A stretch of 64,000 bases of DNA from Melioribacter sp. (GCA_023250955.1 JAHEZQ010000010.1:54919-118918), one strand, 5' to 3'; positions 1 to 9,682 are shown, counted from the first letter of the stretch. Made by a program: numbers and translations. Notes: a model not told the origin generated them from the letters alone.

Positions 1-848
1 GTCCCGCAAATCTTTCGCTGATCTCCGATGAAACAGAATCAGGGCAACGTAAAACAGCCTTCGCATTAAATCGGTTAGCAATTAATTTAGGAATGAGCAT
101 AGGACCTGTTATAGGAGGATTTCTTGCGGGAGTAAATTTTTCCTTACTATTTTATGTAAATGGTACAATGTCAATATTAGCAGGAATATTTTTAATAGTA
201 TCTAATATTGAAACGAAAAAACGTGCCCTTAATAAAAAAGATGATTCAAAAAAAATAGATTCAGTAAAAAAATCGGGTTCAATATTTAAAAACAAAACAT
301 TTTTATTCTTTATGTTTGCGCTAATTCCCGTCGAATTAGTTTTTTTTCAGTTTCTCGGCGGACTTCCTTTATATATTATGCAAAACTTAAAAATTCCGGC
401 ATCAACATTTGGAATTTTAATGGCCGTAAATACTGTTCTTATAATTATTGTTGAAGTACCTCTAAACAATGCAATGTCAAATTGGGATGATCGTAAATCT
501 TTAGCTCTTGGTGCACTCTTGTGCGCAATTGGCTACGGTGCAATGATCTTTTCGCAAAACATTATGTTTATTACATTAACTATAGTCGTTTGGACATTTG
601 GAGAAATGATTTTTTTCCCGTCAAGCGCTTCTTATACCGCAATTCTTTCCCCGGAAAATAGACGCGGAGAATATATGGGCTATTTTCAAATGACATTTAG
701 TTTTTCGTTAATGATCGGCCCGTGGCTTGGAGCTCTAACTCTTGATCATTTCGGTCATATAATTCTTTGGAGCGGAGCTTTTGTTTTAGGACTAATATCA
801 ACATTATTATTCCTATTTCTAAGCAAAAAAACAATAAGTCCTCATTAA
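1..848 (+). CDS. MFS transporter, C-terminal part (cut by window start)
   Basis: The reading frame is open from the first bases of the window (frame of position 3), so the methionine at 93 is internal and the gene starts upstream. What is visible is the second half of a major facilitator superfamily permease: a glycine-rich transmembrane segment (motif GPVIGGFLAG near the start), a Lys/Asp-rich cytoplasmic loop, then a six-helix C-terminal bundle with the usual helix 7-12 spacing and a charged loop between helices 8 and 9 (SNWDDRKSL). It closely resembles bacterial drug/sugar MFS exporters, but the substrate cannot be read from this half. It ends in a short polar tail. The 118 bases to the next gene show no clear terminator. 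Confidence 0.85.
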   Translation, partial: PANLSLISDETESGQRKTAFALNRLAINLGMSIGPVIGGFLAGVNFSLLFYVNGTMSILAGIFLIVSNIETKKRALNKKDDSKKIDSVKKSGSIFKNKTFLFFMFALIPVELVFFQFLGGLPLYIMQNLKIPASTFGILMAVNTVLIIIVEVPLNNAMSNWDDRKSLALGALLCAIGYGAMIFSQNIMFITLTIVVWTFGEMIFFPSSASYTAILSPENRRGEYMGYFQMTFSFSLMIGPWLGALTLDHFGHIILWSGAFVLGLISTLLFLFLSKKTISPH

Positions 849-966
849 TTATTTCTCATCAGACATCTTTGACTGGTTAAAAAAACTTTTTTAATATCTT
901 TCCAACTTTATTAGTAACTCTTATATTCACATCAACAATCCATACACAATAAGAAAGGGCAGTACA

Positions 967-1548
967 ATGAAGTTCAAAACATTTTTTGGTACAATGTTAT
1001 TAGCAGTAATTCTCTTTTCATCTTCTGTTAATTTCGCACAGCAAGGCGATCAAGCAGAGATGATGAAAAAGTGGCAGGAGTATATGACTCCCGGACCAGT
1101 TCATCAGCAATTTGCAAAGATGACCGGTAACTGGAAAGCAACAGTTACACAATATATGGACGGTCAAGAATCAAAATCAGAAGGAACTGCAACATACGAA
1201 ATGGCTCTTGGCGGAAGATATTTGCATTCTTCCTTCAAAGGAAATATGATGGGAATGCCGTTCGAAGGTATGGGTCTTGATGCATACGATAACGGTACAA
1301 AAGAATACATCAGTCTGTGGGTTGATAATTTTGGAACCGGAGTTATGGTTATGAAAGGAAAGATGGATGATAAAACAAAAGCGGTAACTTATTGGGGTTC
1401 GATGTATGACCCTTCTGTAGGGAAAGATCAAAAAATGAAATCAGTAGTCAACAATATTGATAATGATCATCAGCAAATGCTGATGTATATGATCCAAGAC
1501 GGGAAAGAAATAAAAAACATGCAAATTGATTACACAAGAGTAAAATAA
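967..1548 (+). CDS. secreted DUF1579 family protein
   Basis: 193 residues with a clear Sec signal peptide (residues 1-24, cleavage after NFAQ). The mature part matches the DUF1579 pattern: an N-terminal PGPVHQ..AKMTGNWK segment, a Gly-rich middle with LGGRYL and a run of Met/Gly (MMGMPFEGMG), then DAYDNGTKEYISLWVDN. DUF1579 proteins are small beta-barrel, lipocalin-like folds of unknown role; in this phylum they are usually exported. The gene stands alone, followed by a strong hairpin terminator. Function unknown. Confidence 0.85.
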   Translation: MKFKTFFGTMLLAVILFSSSVNFAQQGDQAEMMKKWQEYMTPGPVHQQFAKMTGNWKATVTQYMDGQESKSEGTATYEMALGGRYLHSSFKGNMMGMPFEGMGLDAYDNGTKEYISLWVDNFGTGVMVMKGKMDDKTKAVTYWGSMYDPSVGKDQKMKSVVNNIDNDHQQMLMYMIQDGKEIKNMQIDYTRVK

Positions 1549-1572
1549 AAAATAAACTTTTATCAAGATCAA

Positions 1573-1607
1573 CCCCGAATCATAAAAAATGATTTCGGGG
1601 TTTTTTT
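1573..1607 (+). terminator. rho-independent terminator of the DUF1579 gene
   Basis: Inverted repeat CCCCGAA-TCAT / ATGA-TTTCGGGG around an A-rich loop, followed by seven T. It lies 25 bases after the stop codon. The T tract is only on the plus side, so it serves the DUF1579 gene and not the converging minus-strand gene. Confidence 0.85.
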
Positions 1608-1611
1608 ATTC

Positions 1612-2619
1612 TCAATCAAAATGCAGATTGATAAACGGTAACACTTTTGCCAACCCGTTGTTATTCTTTGCAATATTTAACAAACCGATTTGCACGCCGT
1701 TCAATTCATCCGCAACATTAAATAAACCAATTACTAATCCGGTTTGTGTTCCTCTGATTTTATTATAACAAGAAATAGAAATTCCTTTTAAATCATCAAC
1801 ATCTGTCCATCCGAGCGAAACATTAAATCCGTTTATTTTTGAAGTCTCAACTTTATATCCAACAAGATTTAATCCTGTAATTCCTTCTTTACTAACTAGT
1901 GCAATAAGAGCAGAATTTATACCGGTCAGTTCTCCTTCTGCAACAACTGCGAGACCACCAAAATTAATTCCTTTTAACTCGCCTTTGGATACAACGGCTA
2001 AACCGCCAAAGTTTAAACCGAGCATATCATTTTCAGAAACAACCGCCAGTCCACCGAAATTCAATCCATTCATTTCTCCTTTAGTGACTACCGCCAAACC
2101 GCCAAAATTTATTCCAAATAAATTGCCTTCGGATACAACAGCAAGTCCTCCGAAATTGATTCCCCAAAGATTTCCCCTTGCAACAGTTGCTAATCCTCCA
2201 ACATTAATTCCACGTAGATCTCCACCAGATACAATAGCCAATCCACCGATATTAATTCCCGATAATTCTTGTTCAGCAACTACTGCCGCAAGACCAAATG
2301 AGATTCCTTGGATTGTTTCTGCAAATGGTGCAAGGCCTAATGCAATTCCTCTTATCGAAGAACCGGGACTTCTTTCCGGCTTCCAAAGAGTAATATTAAT
2401 GCCGTTAATTTCCTTTATCCCGCAGTCTGAAAAATTAAACCGCAGACCATTCCAAATAGGAGAATTACCAAAACTAATTCCTGAGTTGTGAGATCCTAAA
2501 TCTAAACTCGAGGATGAACACTCAATTTCAGTAGAGTCTTTTGTGTTAAAAAATTCATGCTGGGAAAACAAAGGCGAGCAGTTTAGTAAAACAAATAAAA
2601 TTAGAAAAAGTCGTTTCAT
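1612..2619 (-). CDS. secreted surface-repeat protein (LA_2272-like, 16-residue repeats)
   Basis: 335 residues. Residues 1-19 form a signal peptide (cleavage around LFSQ). Residues 121-248 are eight consecutive 16-residue repeats with consensus GINFGGLAVVSEGELx, and weaker copies extend on both sides (91-120 and 275-320). The period and the G-I/L-N-x-G-G-L core resemble the repeat proteins annotated as LA_2272 family surface repeat-containing proteins; a solenoid of short beta strands is likely. The conserved Asn and the Gly pairs suggest a structural rather than an enzymatic role, probably exposed at the cell surface. It is monocistronic on the minus strand. Function is not known; the family link is from memory of the repeat pattern. 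Confidence 0.75.
   Translation of the reverse strand: MKRLFLILFVLLNCSPLFSQHEFFNTKDSTEIECSSSSLDLGSHNSGISFGNSPIWNGLRFNFSDCGIKEINGINITLWKPERSPGSSIRGIALGLAPFAETIQGISFGLAAVVAEQELSGINIGGLAIVSGGDLRGINVGGLATVARGNLWGINFGGLAVVSEGNLFGINFGGLAVVTKGEMNGLNFGGLAVVSENDMLGLNFGGLAVVSKGELKGINFGGLAVVAEGELTGINSALIALVSKEGITGLNLVGYKVETSKINGFNVSLGWTDVDDLKGISISCYNKIRGTQTGLVIGLFNVADELNGVQIGLLNIAKNNNGLAKVLPFINLHFD
1876..2259 (-). repeat. eight tandem 48-bp coding repeats
   Basis: In-frame 48-bp units inside the surface-repeat gene, each coding one 16-residue repeat. The units differ at third positions and at some residues (for example GGLATVARGNLW and GGLAVVTKGEMN), so this is an old array that has diverged under protein-level constraint rather than a fresh slippage array. 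The reverse strand gives a Pro-rich open frame (1985-2491) that is a by-product of the repeat. Confidence 0.9.
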
Positions 2620-2710
2620 AATCTTAATCCCAATTATTTCTTTATATATAGACGGATTTATATATACTAAGGTTACATTCGTTGAGGATTAAGAAAGAGA
2701 TAATGGAAAT

Positions 2711-3142
2711 CTATTTCCTTTTTAAGAAACCATATTTTTTTAGATGTAGATAAGCCAGATATCCAACCGCACTTAATTGAACAGCACCAAGAATAGATTT
2801 CAATGTTTTCATGCTCTGTAAATCCGCATACTTTTCTTGCAACGGATTTAAAATGTTCAACTGTAAATTATTTTGTATTTCATCTGGTTGATTCATATTT
2901 CCAGCCAATCGCATACGTGTCTGAATCCAGATTGAAGATGAATCATTCAAGAAACGGGTATTAAGATGTAAATTGCTCAAGCCGTCAAAGTTAAATGAAT
3001 ATGGCGTTTGGTTATAAAAATAATTAGAAAATATTAGTGAGGGCTCATGGTTTTTTAATGAATCCGTTTTGCTTTGCGCAAACAGCAAATTACAGATCAT
3101 TAAAAATATTACAAGCTTATATGTGAATATCTTCATCTTCAT
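2711..3142 (-). CDS. small secreted or membrane protein, unknown function
   Basis: The open frame extends to 3220, but the start that fits is the ATG at 3142 (or 3136), because it opens directly on a signal peptide (MKIFTYKLVIFLMICNLLFA) and overlaps the 3' end of the upstream gene by about 25 bases; the GAAGAAGACGAG stretch just before it can act as ribosome binding site. The mature protein (about 120 residues) is polar, with many Asn and Ser, and ends in a hydrophobic helix (ILGAVQLSAVGYLAYLHL) followed by KKYGFLKRK, so it may be held in the membrane by its C terminus. No family recognised. Its overlap with the acidic-tail gene upstream suggests translational coupling. Confidence 0.6.
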   Translation of the reverse strand: MKMKIFTYKLVIFLMICNLLFAQSKTDSLKNHEPSLIFSNYFYNQTPYSFNFDGLSNLHLNTRFLNDSSSIWIQTRMRLAGNMNQPDEIQNNLQLNILNPLQEKYADLQSMKTLKSILGAVQLSAVGYLAYLHLKKYGFLKRK

Positions 3143-3632
3143 CAAACTCGTCTTCTTCAAAAAGATCATCGTCCAATTCAACATCCTCTTCGTTAATATT
3201 TTCGGGTTCGGAATCATCATCTAAATCATTCTCTCCTTTTGGAACAGCAGAATATAAAACTGGATCCGGCTGAGCATAATATGTATCTCTCGATGAATAA
3301 TTATCATCCATACGGTCCATTACTTGTCCTAATAACTCATCGCTTAAATCAGCTTTCATTTCTTTTGCTTCAACTTTTTTCTCTGCTTCAAATTTTTCCA
3401 TTCCTTGATCTGTACTTTTCCACATTTCGGTTAGATCTTTTTTATCCAATTTATTAAGACAGTTATCAATTTCTTTTTCAATAACTTTTATATCTTTTTG
3501 GTCCCATGTGCTTTCGGAGTAAAGTTGGGATTTTAGGTAATCCCAAAATGTTTGTCCTTTTTTTTCTGGGGAAGGACTTTTTTTGAGAGCATTAACTACA
3601 TCATTAACAATTTTTTTCATTGAAGCTGCCAC
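3117..3632 (-). CDS. conserved hypothetical protein with very acidic C-terminal tail
   Basis: No family recognised. The frame opens with TTG at 3647, GTG at 3632 and ATG at 3620; GTG at 3632 is preferred because AAGGTGG lies at a good distance from it. The first two thirds are helical and charged (KKIVNDVVNALKK, then FWDYLKSQL and several Lys/Glu-rich helices), and the last third is a low-complexity acidic tail of Asp and Glu with little else. No signal peptide, so it is probably cytoplasmic. Such tails occur on chaperone-like and nucleic-acid- or metal-binding proteins but do not identify one. It is the first gene of a two-gene unit with the overlapping secreted protein downstream. Confidence 0.65.
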   Translation of the reverse strand: MAASMKKIVNDVVNALKKSPSPEKKGQTFWDYLKSQLYSESTWDQKDIKVIEKEIDNCLNKLDKKDLTEMWKSTDQGMEKFEAEKKVEAKEMKADLSDELLGQVMDRMDDNYSSRDTYYAQPDPVLYSAVPKGENDLDDDSEPENINEEDVELDDDLFEEDEFDEDEDIHI

Positions 3633-3832
3633 TGTCCCACCTTTCAAATATTACCACCAATAAATTAGCAAATAAAAATAAAAGTCAAATGGAGAATTTT
3701 CTACCAATTTTATTATACAAAAATTATTCTGCTCCCGAAAAAAATATATTTTTTTATATGAAGATAAAGGAAAAAATTCTTTTTATTTTATAACATACTC
3801 TAAATTATAAATCGTGGTTCGAAAAATAGAAC

Positions 3833-3904
3833 GCCCCTGTAGTTCAATGGATAGAACGCGAGCCTCCGAAGCTTGCGATGTGGGTTCGATTCCCGCCAGG
3901 GGTA
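3833..3904 (+). tRNA. tRNA-Arg (anticodon CCG)
   Basis: Full cloverleaf: acceptor stem GCCCCTG/CAGGGGT, D arm GTTC/GAAC, anticodon stem CGAGC/GCTTG around loop CTCCGAA (anticodon CCG, reading CGG), variable bases CGAT, T arm GTGGG/CCCGC with loop TTCGATT, discriminator A. CCA is not encoded completely (ACA follows). The rest of the 310-base gap from 3648 to 3957 is AT-rich and shows nothing else clear. Confidence 0.95.
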
Positions 3905-3957
3905 CAATTCAGTGTAAAAGGTGAAACGTCTTATAATAAACATTAAATGAGGAAACT

Positions 3958-6213
3958 ATGAAACAGTTGAAATTATTTTTCTTTTTCGTTCTTACGATGT
4001 TATATGTACAACCTTTATCTGCACAAACCGAAGACAAATCTCTCTTATCGGTAGATAGAATTTTTAACAGCAGAGATTTTGCGGGTGAATTTGCGGGTCA
4101 AACTCGTTGGATTGATAACGGAAAATTTTATACAACATTGGAAGTATCTAAAGATGTATCCGGTGGAAGAGATATTGTTAAATATGAAACAGAATCCGGC
4201 GAAAAAGAAATTATGGTTTCAGCCAAACTTTTAATTCCTGAAGGGGAAACAAAACCGTTGGGGATTAGTAATTATATCTGGTCTCCAAACAGAAATTCTT
4301 TAATGATCTATACAAACACTGCACGCGTTTGGAGGCAAAACACAAAAGGCGATTATTGGGTACTTGATCTTAAGACAAACAAACTTCACAAACTCGGCGG
4401 TGATGCAAAACAATCAACGCTTATGTTTGCAAAATTTTCACCGGATGAGAAGAAAGTTGGTTATGTAAGAGAGCATAACGTTTATGTCGAAAATTTATCC
4501 GACGGTAAAATTATCCAACTAACTTTCGACGGCTCGACAACTATAATCAATGGAACATTTGATTGGGTATACGAGGAAGAGCTAGACCTTCGCGATGGTT
4601 TTCGATGGAGTCCGGATAGCAAATCAATTGCTTATTGGCAGCTTGATGCATCCGGAGTGAAAGATTTTCTTCTGATTAACGATACTGATTCTCTGTATTC
4701 TTTTGTAAAACCTGTTCAGTATCCTAAGGTAGGAACGACGAACTCGGCATGTAAAATTGGTGTTGTAAGTGCCGATGGCAGCGAGACAGTTTGGATGAAT
4801 GTCCCCGGCGATCCGCGCAACAATTATATAGCAAGAATGGATTGGGCTGCAAGCTCAAATGAAATTGTTCTTCAACATTTAAATAGAAAGCAGAATCAGA
4901 ATGATGTGATGCTCGGTAATTCTAAAACCGGAGAAGTAAAAACAATTCTTATAGAAACAGATGCCGCATGGATAGATATCAATGATGATTTGAATTGGTT
5001 AAAAAGCGGAAAAGAATTTACCTGGGTTAGCGAACGCGACGGATGGCGGCATATCTATTTAATATCACGCGATGGAAAGAAAACAAAATTACTAACTCCC
5101 GGAAATTATGATGTTATAGATGTTCAAAGTATTGATGAGGAAGACGGCTGGATTTATTTTATGGCATCTCCGGATAATGCAGCACAACGTTACTTGTACC
5201 GTATTTCGATGGATGGTAAGGGAAAATTGGAACGCATTACACCGAAAGAATTCAGCGGCAGCAACAGTTATCAAATCTCAGATGGAGTTAATTATGCGAT
5301 TCATTCGTATTCAAATTTTGATACTCCGTCAATTTCTAATCTGATAAGTTTGCCTGATCATAAAGTGATAAGAAAATTAGTTGAGAATAAACAACTAAAA
5401 GAAAAAATTACCGCACTTAAAAGATTACCAACAGAATTTTTTAAGATTGATATAGGCAACGGAGTTGTACTAGACGGATGGATGATAAAACCGTATAATT
5501 TCGATCCATCAAAAAAATATCCAGTACTTTTCAGCGTTTACACAGAACCAGCCGGGCAAACAGTTGTTGACCGTTGGGGCAGCAGCGGATATTTATGGCA
5601 TTTAATGTTTGCTCAAGAAGGTTATATAATTATGAGTGTTGATAACAGAGGAACTCCTGCACCACGCGGACGTGAATGGAGAAAAGCAATCTATAAAAAA
5701 ATCGGGATTATAAATTCGGCTGATCAAGCAGATGCAGTTAAAGCATTATTACAAAAATATTCGTTTATGGATGCAGATCGAATTGGTGTGTGGGGCTGGA
5801 GCGGCGGCGGTTCCGCAACATTAAATGCAATGTTCCGTTATCCTGATATTTATAAAACCGGAATGGCTGTTGCACCTGTTGGACATGAAAAACTTTATGA
5901 TACTATTTATCAAGAAAGATATATGGGATTGATAAGTGAAAATCCCGAAGTGTATGAGGAGGGTTCGCCTGTAAATGTTGCAAAAAACTTAAAAGGTAAT
6001 TTATTAATGGTTCACGGAACCGGTGATGATAATGTTCATTATCAAGGAACTGAACTTGTCATAAATGAATTAGTAAAAAACAATAAACCGTTTACTATGA
6101 TGGCTTATCCAAATAGAACTCACGGCATTTACGAAGGACCTGGGACAACACTTCACTTGTACAATCTTTTGACAAGGTATTTACATACTAATTTACCGGC
6201 GGGTGCAAAATAA
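3958..6213 (+). CDS. secreted dipeptidyl-peptidase IV-like S9 peptidase
   Basis: 751 residues; signal peptide 1-22 (cleavage near LSAQ). Residues 50-490 form the beta-propeller of the S9B subfamily and carry the double-Glu motif DWVYEEE (Glu206/Glu207), which in DPP-IV anchors the free N terminus of the substrate. The alpha/beta-hydrolase domain holds GWSGGG with Ser615, HGTGDDNVH with Asp690 and RTHG with His722, giving the full Ser/Asp/His triad at DPP-IV spacing. The predicted reaction is release of N-terminal dipeptides, usually with Pro or Ala at position 2, in the periplasm. It follows tRNA-Arg and sits 124 bases before the glycoside hydrolase cluster, so it is probably transcribed separately. 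A second copy of the family is at 34522. Confidence 0.92.
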   Translation: MKQLKLFFFFVLTMLYVQPLSAQTEDKSLLSVDRIFNSRDFAGEFAGQTRWIDNGKFYTTLEVSKDVSGGRDIVKYETESGEKEIMVSAKLLIPEGETKPLGISNYIWSPNRNSLMIYTNTARVWRQNTKGDYWVLDLKTNKLHKLGGDAKQSTLMFAKFSPDEKKVGYVREHNVYVENLSDGKIIQLTFDGSTTIINGTFDWVYEEELDLRDGFRWSPDSKSIAYWQLDASGVKDFLLINDTDSLYSFVKPVQYPKVGTTNSACKIGVVSADGSETVWMNVPGDPRNNYIARMDWAASSNEIVLQHLNRKQNQNDVMLGNSKTGEVKTILIETDAAWIDINDDLNWLKSGKEFTWVSERDGWRHIYLISRDGKKTKLLTPGNYDVIDVQSIDEEDGWIYFMASPDNAAQRYLYRISMDGKGKLERITPKEFSGSNSYQISDGVNYAIHSYSNFDTPSISNLISLPDHKVIRKLVENKQLKEKITALKRLPTEFFKIDIGNGVVLDGWMIKPYNFDPSKKYPVLFSVYTEPAGQTVVDRWGSSGYLWHLMFAQEGYIIMSVDNRGTPAPRGREWRKAIYKKIGIINSADQADAVKALLQKYSFMDADRIGVWGWSGGGSATLNAMFRYPDIYKTGMAVAPVGHEKLYDTIYQERYMGLISENPEVYEEGSPVNVAKNLKGNLLMVHGTGDDNVHYQGTELVINELVKNNKPFTMMAYPNRTHGIYEGPGTTLHLYNLLTRYLHTNLPAGAK

Positions 6214-6337
6214 TTTCTTCTAGCGAGTTGTTTTCTCTTCTACAGAGGGAACAACTCCTATTTTATTTTTTTTGCAAATTCCTTCCAAGTTTACCAATTT
6301 ACGCTGAGTCATTTCTTGATAAATCTGGAGCCGTAAC

Positions 6338-9300
6338 ATGCGCACAAAACTCCTTTCCTTATTTTTCTTTTATACGATTATCCTTACCGCACAAATCAAA
6401 ATTGGATTCTTAAATATTAACAATGCCATTGAAAAAAACACAGAAATAAAAGCAGCTTACGATTTTATAAAAAATCAAAAAGACTTTTCAATCGAACCAA
6501 TCAACTTAAATGATATTGTTAGTTCTCAATTAACAATTCTCGATTCTAAATTCTCAATTATATGGATTCACCGTCCTGACTCTACACAACTAACGAAAGA
6601 AGAAACAAATCCGAAGTTTATAATTGCACTGCAAAATTATGTTAGAACTGGTGGTAAACTTTTCTTAACGCTTAATGCAATGAAATATTTGAATGCACTA
6701 GGATTTGAATCCGAACAGCCGACAGTAAAATACGTAGAGGTAACTGATGACGGTTACGGAAGAAGACTTGGTTTGCACTCGTACCGTTCACATCCAATAT
6801 TTGATGGACTAAACGGCGGTGCATACATTTTCAATCCAACAAAGGATTTGAGAACAAGACAAATCGGATTTTTCGAAAATTCTATTCCACAACAAGGGAA
6901 AGTTATTGCTGTTGATTGGGCATACATCACTTTGAAAGAAGATGCAAAGCTTATAGTTGAACACGATGTAAATAAAGGTAAAGTTTTATCGGTAGGCGCG
7001 TACACTTACTTTAGTTTGGAAAATAATAACCGCGCTCATCTTGAATTGTTTACAAAAAATTGTCTGAACTATCTTGCTGGAAATTTAAAATACCCATCTG
7101 GGAAACAATTCTATTGGAATTATTCTCCCGGCGAAGTTTATGAATTTACCAGCAATAAAAGTCCGATAGACATCAGCACCTCTAAAAAATGGCAAACGAA
7201 TTCTGAATCAATAAAGATTACAAAGGAAAAGGGATCGGATAATTTTTGGAATGTTGCCGGACGAAAAATTTTAGTGATTGGAAAAGAAAAATCCGGAATT
7301 GATGAAATTTGGGCACACCCGTTTATGGCTCTACGGGATTATGAAGTTGGAATTGTTTTGAACGAAAAAGATTCGGTTCTTTGGCTTAAAGATTTTCAGC
7401 CTATGATCGAGGTAAAGCCTGAATCATTTACGAGGACGTATAAAATAAAAGACTTAACTCTTCGTGAAATTATAGTAGCTTTTATCAACGAACCTAAAGC
7501 AGTGATGCACTATGAATACAAAGGAAAATCATCAGCAAAACTAATAATTAAATTCTACAGTAATTTCCGCTTCATGTGGCCGTATTCGGAAAAAACCACT
7601 GGAAGTATTGCATATTCAACACATAAAAATGGTAATTCTTTTTCAATCAGTGATAGGAATGAATTTTTCTTGCTTGCCGGAACAAACAAAAAATTTTCTC
7701 AATCAGTTATCGGACAGTATTCGAATTTCGAAAAAGATGGATCTAAATTCAAAGGAATCAAAACCGACAAAATATTAGTTGGCGCTTTAGCGGAAATTAA
7801 TTTGAATAAAGAAGATAATCTGGATTTCATAGTTCATGCTTCTATGGAAAGTCCACTAGCTTATGCAAACGCCTCAGCTGAAAAAATTTATAAAGACGCT
7901 TTAAGCTACACGCAAAAATTTTTAAGCAATTCATTAATGATAACAACACCGGATAAGGATTTTAACGAAGGATATAGATGGGCGTTAATAGGCACTGACA
8001 GATTTTTTGTTGATACTCCGGACTTAGGAAAATCTCTTGTTGCCGGTTATTCGACAACTGCGCGGGGATGGGACGGCGGACATAAAATTAATGGGAGACC
8101 AGGATATGGGTGGTATTTTGGCCGTGACGGGTGCTGGAGCGGATTTGCACTTTTAGATTACGGCGATTTTGATAAAGTGAGATCAATGCTTGAATTCTTT
8201 AACAAGTATCAAGATTTAAGCGGAAAAATATTTCACGAGTTAACAACATCCGGCGCGGTTCATTATGATGCTTCGGATTCAACACCGTTATATATAATTC
8301 TTGCCGGAAAATATTTGCATCATACTGGTGATGTGGAATTCATCAAGAAGAATTGGACATATATAAAGAAGGCAATTGATTTTTGTTATTCAACTGATAC
8401 CGATGGAGATCATTTAATCGAAAATACAAATGTCGGACATGGTTGGGTAGAAGGCGGTGGACTTTATACGGCGCACACAGAAGTTTATCTTGCCGCTTGC
8501 TGGGCAGAAACTCTTAGACAAGCAAGTTATATGGCAAAACAGATTGATCTAAAAACAGAAAGCAAAACTTATAGTGATGAATATAAAATTGTAAGAAAAA
8601 TCATTGATAAAAATTTCTGGAACGAACAAGAAAACTTTTTAAGTTTTTCAAAACTCAAAGATGGAAAATTCAATTCAGAAAAGACCGTATTAGCAGCAGT
8701 ACCTTTGTATTTTGAAACTGTTGATTCTGAAAAAGCAAAAAAAGTGGCGGATGCTTATGCAGAGAATTATTTTTCTTCTGACTGGGGAGTGAGAATATTG
8801 CGTGAAGACAGTCCTATTTTCAATGCACGCGGATATCACACCGGTAGCGTTTGGCCTTTATTTACAGGCTGGGCAGCGCTTGCAGAATATAAAAATGAAA
8901 ATTATGTGCAAGGCTTTTCACATATAATGAACAATTTGCTAGTTTATAAAAATTGGCAACTTGGATTTGTTGAAGAGGTGTTAAACGGTGCTGAATATAA
9001 ACCGGGCGGAGTTTGTCCGCACCAATGCTGGAGCGAGACGATGGTATTGCAGCCGGCTATTGAAGGTATGCTTGGATTGGAGATTGATGCTGCAAATAAT
9101 AAAATAAAATTATCGCCGCGTTTACCTGCCAATTGGAATTCGATCAAAGTTGAAAAAATTAAAATTGGTGATCATTTTGTTAACTACATGATGAAGCGTT
9201 TTGGAGGAAAAACCATTTTTAACTTTTCTACGAATTCTATAACGCCAATTAAGATAGAATTTAATCCGGCTTTTCCAATTGGGACACAATTTGAAAAAAT

Positions 9301-9682
9301 TACAATCAACAACAAATCGCTATCAACCAAGCAGTCAAACAACCAAACTTTTTCTTTTGTGCTTAATAAATCGTCACAATTAGAAATTAATCACAAACAT
9401 GGAATTTCCGTATTGCCAAATGTAACCGAACCAAAACCAAATGATACTTCAAAGGGATTTAGAATTTTAAGTGATAAACTAGAAGGCAATGTTTATTCAG
9501 TAAATGTTCAAGGAATAGACGGCATTAAAAATGAATTGAAAATTTATTCAGCAGACCAATCAATAAAATCTGTTGAAAACGGAAAGATTATTTCGAAGCA
9601 AAATTCTATTTATACTATTTCTGTAGAGTTTGAAAAAAGCAGCAAAAAATATATTAACAAGACTGTAAGAGTCATTCTTTAA
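6338..9682 (+). CDS. secreted (alpha/alpha)6 glycosidase, amylo-alpha-1,6-glucosidase-like, with N-terminal ThuA-like domain
   Basis: 1114 residues, signal peptide 1-19. Residues about 20-245 look like a glutamine-amidotransferase/ThuA-like fold (SIIWIHRP, GGKLFLTLNA, HPIFDGL, then GKVLSVGAYTY). A beta-rich section follows, and residues about 530-960 form the six-hairpin toroid typical of glycogen-debranching C-domain and related families, with GYGWYFGRDG, DCxSGFALLDYGDF-type helices, TDTDGDHLIENT and CPHQCWSET. A beta C-domain closes the protein. It is paralogous to the 15628 gene in the same cluster: both share the GRPG.(W)YFG..G core and the closing 'KL.P.LPANW..IKV..IKIG' region. The exact bond cleaved cannot be told. 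It is followed 19 bases later by a GH3 gene, so the two are almost certainly one operon. Confidence 0.8.
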   Translation: MRTKLLSLFFFYTIILTAQIKIGFLNINNAIEKNTEIKAAYDFIKNQKDFSIEPINLNDIVSSQLTILDSKFSIIWIHRPDSTQLTKEETNPKFIIALQNYVRTGGKLFLTLNAMKYLNALGFESEQPTVKYVEVTDDGYGRRLGLHSYRSHPIFDGLNGGAYIFNPTKDLRTRQIGFFENSIPQQGKVIAVDWAYITLKEDAKLIVEHDVNKGKVLSVGAYTYFSLENNNRAHLELFTKNCLNYLAGNLKYPSGKQFYWNYSPGEVYEFTSNKSPIDISTSKKWQTNSESIKITKEKGSDNFWNVAGRKILVIGKEKSGIDEIWAHPFMALRDYEVGIVLNEKDSVLWLKDFQPMIEVKPESFTRTYKIKDLTLREIIVAFINEPKAVMHYEYKGKSSAKLIIKFYSNFRFMWPYSEKTTGSIAYSTHKNGNSFSISDRNEFFLLAGTNKKFSQSVIGQYSNFEKDGSKFKGIKTDKILVGALAEINLNKEDNLDFIVHASMESPLAYANASAEKIYKDALSYTQKFLSNSLMITTPDKDFNEGYRWALIGTDRFFVDTPDLGKSLVAGYSTTARGWDGGHKINGRPGYGWYFGRDGCWSGFALLDYGDFDKVRSMLEFFNKYQDLSGKIFHELTTSGAVHYDASDSTPLYIILAGKYLHHTGDVEFIKKNWTYIKKAIDFCYSTDTDGDHLIENTNVGHGWVEGGGLYTAHTEVYLAACWAETLRQASYMAKQIDLKTESKTYSDEYKIVRKIIDKNFWNEQENFLSFSKLKDGKFNSEKTVLAAVPLYFETVDSEKAKKVADAYAENYFSSDWGVRILREDSPIFNARGYHTGSVWPLFTGWAALAEYKNENYVQGFSHIMNNLLVYKNWQLGFVEEVLNGAEYKPGGVCPHQCWSETMVLQPAIEGMLGLEIDAANNKIKLSPRLPANWNSIKVEKIKIGDHFVNYMMKRFGGKTIFNFSTNSITPIKIEFNPAFPIGTQFEKITINNKSLSTKQSNNQTFSFVLNKSSQLEINHKHGISVLPNVTEPKPNDTSKGFRILSDKLEGNVYSVNVQGIDGIKNELKIYSADQSIKSVENGKIISKQNSIYTISVEFEKSSKKYINKTVRVIL

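Noticed and set aside
1985..2491. Long plus-strand frame (168 residues, Pro/Thr rich) opposite the repeat gene
   Set aside because: Its composition is the reverse reading of the 48-bp repeat; no start signal or protein-like content.
6228..6413. Small frame before the 6338 glycosidase
   Set aside because: Overlaps the real gene start in another frame; low-complexity aromatic content.
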